Assembly (NCBI GenBank): GCA_938084765.1
Contig: CALKFO010000019.1
Coordinates: forward strand, 1 to 41,423
Origin: Candidatus Bipolaricaulota bacterium
Lineage (GTDB): Bacteria; Bipolaricaulota; Bipolaricaulia; Bipolaricaulales; Bipolaricaulaceae
Length of the DNA stretch: 41,423 bases
Direction of reading: 5' to 3'
Part shown: piece after piece, positions 39,057 to 41,423 of the stretch
Layout: every line of letters begins with the position of its first letter
Position numbering within the stretch: the stretch's first letter is position 1
Notes under the pieces: generated by a model
What the model was told of the DNA's origin: nothing
The model's database searches: none
What the model saw: the letters and a program-made list of their open reading frames with translations, nothing else
Translations under genes and position numbers: made by a program

Positions 39057-40004
39057 ATGACCACCCAAGTTGGAACGAGGTTTGAACCGCTGTGGAAGAT
39101 CCGGCTCCGCCTCTTCCTCAAAAGCTTTCAAAAGAACTGGGCTTTGTTTTGGGAGTCGCGCATCGGTCCCATCGGGCTGGGGATCATCCTGGTCTTTGTG
39201 CTCATGATGATCGCTCATCCCATCCTCATGGCCACGGTATGGGAACCCCGGGTTTATGACCCCATCATGGGGTTTGATCCCACGCTGTTGGGGAAACATC
39301 CGGCACCGCCCTCCCGAGCCCATCCCTTGGGCACCGATCCCATTGGCCGGGATATCCTCTCCCAACTCATGTGGTCCACGCGCTCGGAGTTTGCGCTGGG
39401 GGTCACGTCGGCCCTGATCACCGTGGTCATTGGCACGCTGATCGGTGCCATTTGTGCCTATTTCGGCGGCGTTGTGGATGCCATTTTCATGCGCATTGCT
39501 GACCTGGTCATGCTCTTCCCCTTCATCGCCCTCCTCATGGTCCTGCGCAGCGTGGTCCATTTGGACCTGCTGCGCTTGGCCCTGGTCATGGGGATCCTTT
39601 CCGGGTTTGGTGGGATCACCATCACCCTCAAGGCGCAGGCGCTGACGGTGAAGGTGAAGCCCTATATCGAGGCGGCGAAGGTCGCCGGCGGCAGCGCCTT
39701 CCACATCATCCGCCGCCATATCATCCCCAACATCATGCCCCTTTCCTTCCTCTACATGATGTTCAACGTGACCGGCGCGGTGTTCACCGAGGCGGTGCTC
39801 TCCTACTTTGGGCTTTTGGACATCCGCATGAGCTGGGGGATCATGATCCACACCGCGGCGTCCGCGGGGTATTTGGGCGCCTTTAGCCAATACTGGTGGC
39901 TATGGGCCCCACCGGGCGCGGCCATCACCCTCCTGTGTTTTGCCTTTTACCTCGTGGGCCGGGGTCTAGACACCGTGGTCAATCCCCGGCTGAGAAAGAG
40001 GTGA
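39057..40004 (+). CDS. ABC-type peptide permease, DppC/OppC family
   Basis: 315 residues. The N-terminal cytoplasmic leader is followed by a helix at ~38-55, the SRAHPLGTDPIGRDILSQLM segment and four further helices. The EAA loop is YIEAAKVAGGSAFHIIRRHIIPNI. ATG at 39057 has GAGGAGAGG. It pairs with the DppB-like subunit 9 bases upstream and is 3 bases before the first ATPase gene. No anomaly was seen. Confidence 0.93.
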   Translation: MTTQVGTRFEPLWKIRLRLFLKSFQKNWALFWESRIGPIGLGIILVFVLMMIAHPILMATVWEPRVYDPIMGFDPTLLGKHPAPPSRAHPLGTDPIGRDILSQLMWSTRSEFALGVTSALITVVIGTLIGAICAYFGGVVDAIFMRIADLVMLFPFIALLMVLRSVVHLDLLRLALVMGILSGFGGITITLKAQALTVKVKPYIEAAKVAGGSAFHIIRRHIIPNIMPLSFLYMMFNVTGAVFTEAVLSYFGLLDIRMSWGIMIHTAASAGYLGAFSQYWWLWAPPGAAITLLCFAFYLVGRGLDTVVNPRLRKR

Positions 40005-40007
40005 GCC

Positions 40008-40973
40008 ATGCCCCTTTTGGACGTGCGTGACCTCACCATGCACTATGTCACGAAAATGGGCGATGTGCACGCTGTAGACGGCGTCACATTTTCCCTGGAA
40101 CACGGGGAGGCCATCGGGCTTGTGGGCGAATCCGGGTGTGGAAAGACCTCCATTGCCCTCACCTTACTGCGCCTTCTTCCGGACAACGCCAAATTCTTGG
40201 GTGGGCAGGCTCTTTTTGACGGCGTGGATCTCACGCGTCTGCCGGAAAGCGAGATGCGCAAGATCCGCTGGCGCGGGATCTCCATGATCTTTCAAGCCGC
40301 CATGAACTCCCTGAACCCTGTCTATCGCGTGGGTGACCAGATCATCGAGGCCATGCAGACCCACATGAGCATAAGCTATAGGGAGGCGCGCAAGCGCGTG
40401 GCCGAACTGTTTGAGCTTGTAGGCCTGGCTCCCGAGCTCATGGATCGGTATCCCCATGAGTACTCCGGAGGCATGAAGCAGCGCGCGGTGATTGCCATGG
40501 CCTTGGCCTGTGACCCCAAGCTCATCATCGCGGATGAGCCCACCACCGCCCTGGATGTGATCGTTCAGGATCGCATCCTCCGACGCATCGATGAGGTGCG
40601 CAAGACCCTGAACATGGCCATGATGTACATCTCCCACGACATCGCCGTGATCGCCGAGGTCTCCCAACGGATCGGGGTCATGTACGCGGGCCACCTCGTG
40701 GAGTTCGGGGACACGGTGACCTTGTTCGGACGCCCCGCTCACCCCTACACCATCGCCCTCATGTCGGCGTTCCCTTCCCTGCGGGGTGAGAAGAGGAAGC
40801 TTCGGGCCCTGCCGGGCGAGCCGCCGGATCTTCTTCGGCCCCCGCCGGGATGTCGCTTCCACCCCCGCTGCCCCTTTGCCACCGAGATCTGCACCACCCA
40901 GGCTCCTCCGCAAGACATGATCGAGCCAGGCCACACGGTGGCCTGTTGGCATCCCCAGGTGAGGAGGTCTTGA
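40008..40973 (+). CDS. ABC-type peptide transport ATPase, DppD/OppD family
   Basis: 321 residues: Walker A GESGCGKTS, Q-loop FQAAMNSLNP, signature YSGGMKQR, Walker B LIIADEPTTALD, and the C-terminal oligo_HPY domain with GCRFHPRCPFATEIC and further Cys, which in this family can hold an Fe-S cluster. One of the two nucleotide-binding subunits. The stop TGA overlaps the next ATG as TGATG. Confidence 0.95.
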   Translation: MPLLDVRDLTMHYVTKMGDVHAVDGVTFSLEHGEAIGLVGESGCGKTSIALTLLRLLPDNAKFLGGQALFDGVDLTRLPESEMRKIRWRGISMIFQAAMNSLNPVYRVGDQIIEAMQTHMSISYREARKRVAELFELVGLAPELMDRYPHEYSGGMKQRAVIAMALACDPKLIIADEPTTALDVIVQDRILRRIDEVRKTLNMAMMYISHDIAVIAEVSQRIGVMYAGHLVEFGDTVTLFGRPAHPYTIALMSAFPSLRGEKRKLRALPGEPPDLLRPPPGCRFHPRCPFATEICTTQAPPQDMIEPGHTVACWHPQVRRS

Positions 40974-41423
40974 TGGCCCCGCTGGTCTCCGTGGAGGGTC
41001 TCACCAAGCTTTTCCCCGTGAAACGGCGGGTGTTCACCCTTCGCGTGCGCCAGCATGTCCACGCCGTGGACGGGATCTCCTTTGCTGTGGAAGAGGGCGA
41101 GATCTTCGGGCTGGCGGGCGAGTCGGGCTGCGGAAAAACCACGACGGGGAAACTCCTCGTGAAGCTCCTGGAGCCCACCTCGGGCCTGATCACCCTGGAG
41201 GGAAAGGACATTACCCGTATCCACCGCGGGAGACCCTTGCGGGAGTTCCGCCGCAAGGTACAGATGATCTTTCAGGATCCCTATGAGTCCCTCAATCCGC
41301 GCTTCACCGTGTTCGACACGATTGCTGAGCCCCTTGTGATCCAGGGCGTGGGATCGCTCCTGGAGCGGGAGGCCAGGGTGGCGGAGATCCTCGCGCAGGT
41401 GGGCCTCACCCCGCCGGAGACTT
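40973..41423 (+). CDS. ABC-type peptide transport ATPase, DppF/OppF family (3' end outside window)
   Basis: The first 150 residues are present. ATG at 40973 overlaps the upstream stop; GAGGAGG is 7-8 bases in front. Walker A is GESGCGKTTTG at ~50-60 and the Q-loop is QMIFQDPYESLNPRF; the signature and Walker B lie beyond the window end. Second ATPase of the importer. Confidence 0.93.
   Translation, partial: MAPLVSVEGLTKLFPVKRRVFTLRVRQHVHAVDGISFAVEEGEIFGLAGESGCGKTTTGKLLVKLLEPTSGLITLEGKDITRIHRGRPLREFRRKVQMIFQDPYESLNPRFTVFDTIAEPLVIQGVGSLLEREARVAEILAQVGLTPPET

Noticed and set aside
38283-39890. 535-codon minus-strand frame opposite the two permease genes
   Set aside because: Very rich in His, Asp, Gln and Gly with no hydrophobic core or start signal; shadow of transmembrane codons.
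1-41423. tRNA genes, CRISPR repeats, insertion sequences, prophage or toxin-antitoxin modules
   Set aside because: None seen on reading both strands; all substantial frames are assigned and gaps are short.

Overview
This 41.4-kb window looks like bacterial chromosome: high GC (clearly above 60% by eye), more than 95% coding, and almost entirely housekeeping and cell-envelope genes. I see no tRNA, rRNA, CRISPR array, insertion sequence or phage gene, and no gene-free stretch longer than about 120 bases. The organism makes peptidoglycan (murA, uppP, a LysM/M23 peptidase) and is apparently diderm, because it carries an LptF/G- and LptD-like outer-membrane assembly gene and solute-binding proteins with ordinary Sec signals. 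The composition, the family mix and the many leaderless-looking starts would suit a deep-branching thermophilic diderm such as the Bipolaricaulota (OP1/Acetothermia) or a relative. That placement is inference from the sequence alone.

Layout. 1-3157 (+): the end of a membrane-anchored beta-domain protein, undecaprenyl-diphosphatase (uppP), a secreted protein with a PPC-like C-terminus, and biotin ligase (birA). 3098-4945 (-): a Cys-rich secreted protein, mutM and a VTT/DedA-like membrane protein, with no bases between them. 5045-6954 (-): an AEC-type carrier and a D-2-hydroxyacid dehydrogenase, divergent from a THEP1-type NTPase (7000-7512). 7490-8979: an acyltransferase and a GT2 glycosyltransferase, fired from one shared divergent promoter region. 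8987-21988 (-): one very compact run of twelve genes: GT2, rho, LysM/M23 peptidase, murA, hflX, a small aromatic coiled-coil protein, a DUF4139 protein, an 81-residue unknown, a phosphohexomutase, leuS and two more GT2 enzymes. Most junctions overlap by 4-19 bases. 22044-28713 (-): miaB, a PfkB-family sugar kinase, a CBS-pair protein and a DinG-type helicase in an overlapping chain, then proS. 28781-32265 (+): a giant LptF/G-OstA-LptD fusion and a CDP-alcohol phosphatidyltransferase. 32262-33263 (-): ruvB. 33342-35871 (+): a TolB-like propeller protein, ribF, tsaB, rpmB. 35938-41423 (+): a dipeptide/oligopeptide ABC importer (binding protein, two permeases, two ATPases, the last cut by the window end), with an intrinsic terminator after the binding-protein gene.

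The most notable object is the 978-residue fusion at 28781-31717. One reading frame encodes a complete six-helix LptF/G-type permease with its periplasmic domain, a seventh hydrophobic segment that looks like an internal signal peptide, an OstA-like periplasmic domain and an LptD-type beta-rich C-terminus. It would place the inner-membrane and outer-membrane ends of the lipopolysaccharide bridge on a single primary translation product. A phosphatidyltransferase-family gene follows immediately.

A second theme is regulation. At least eleven genes have a TAnnnT -10 box ending 6-9 bases before the start codon and no Shine-Dalgarno, which implies leaderless transcripts. In four of them the stop codon of the upstream gene lies inside, or forms part of, the -10 box of the next gene.
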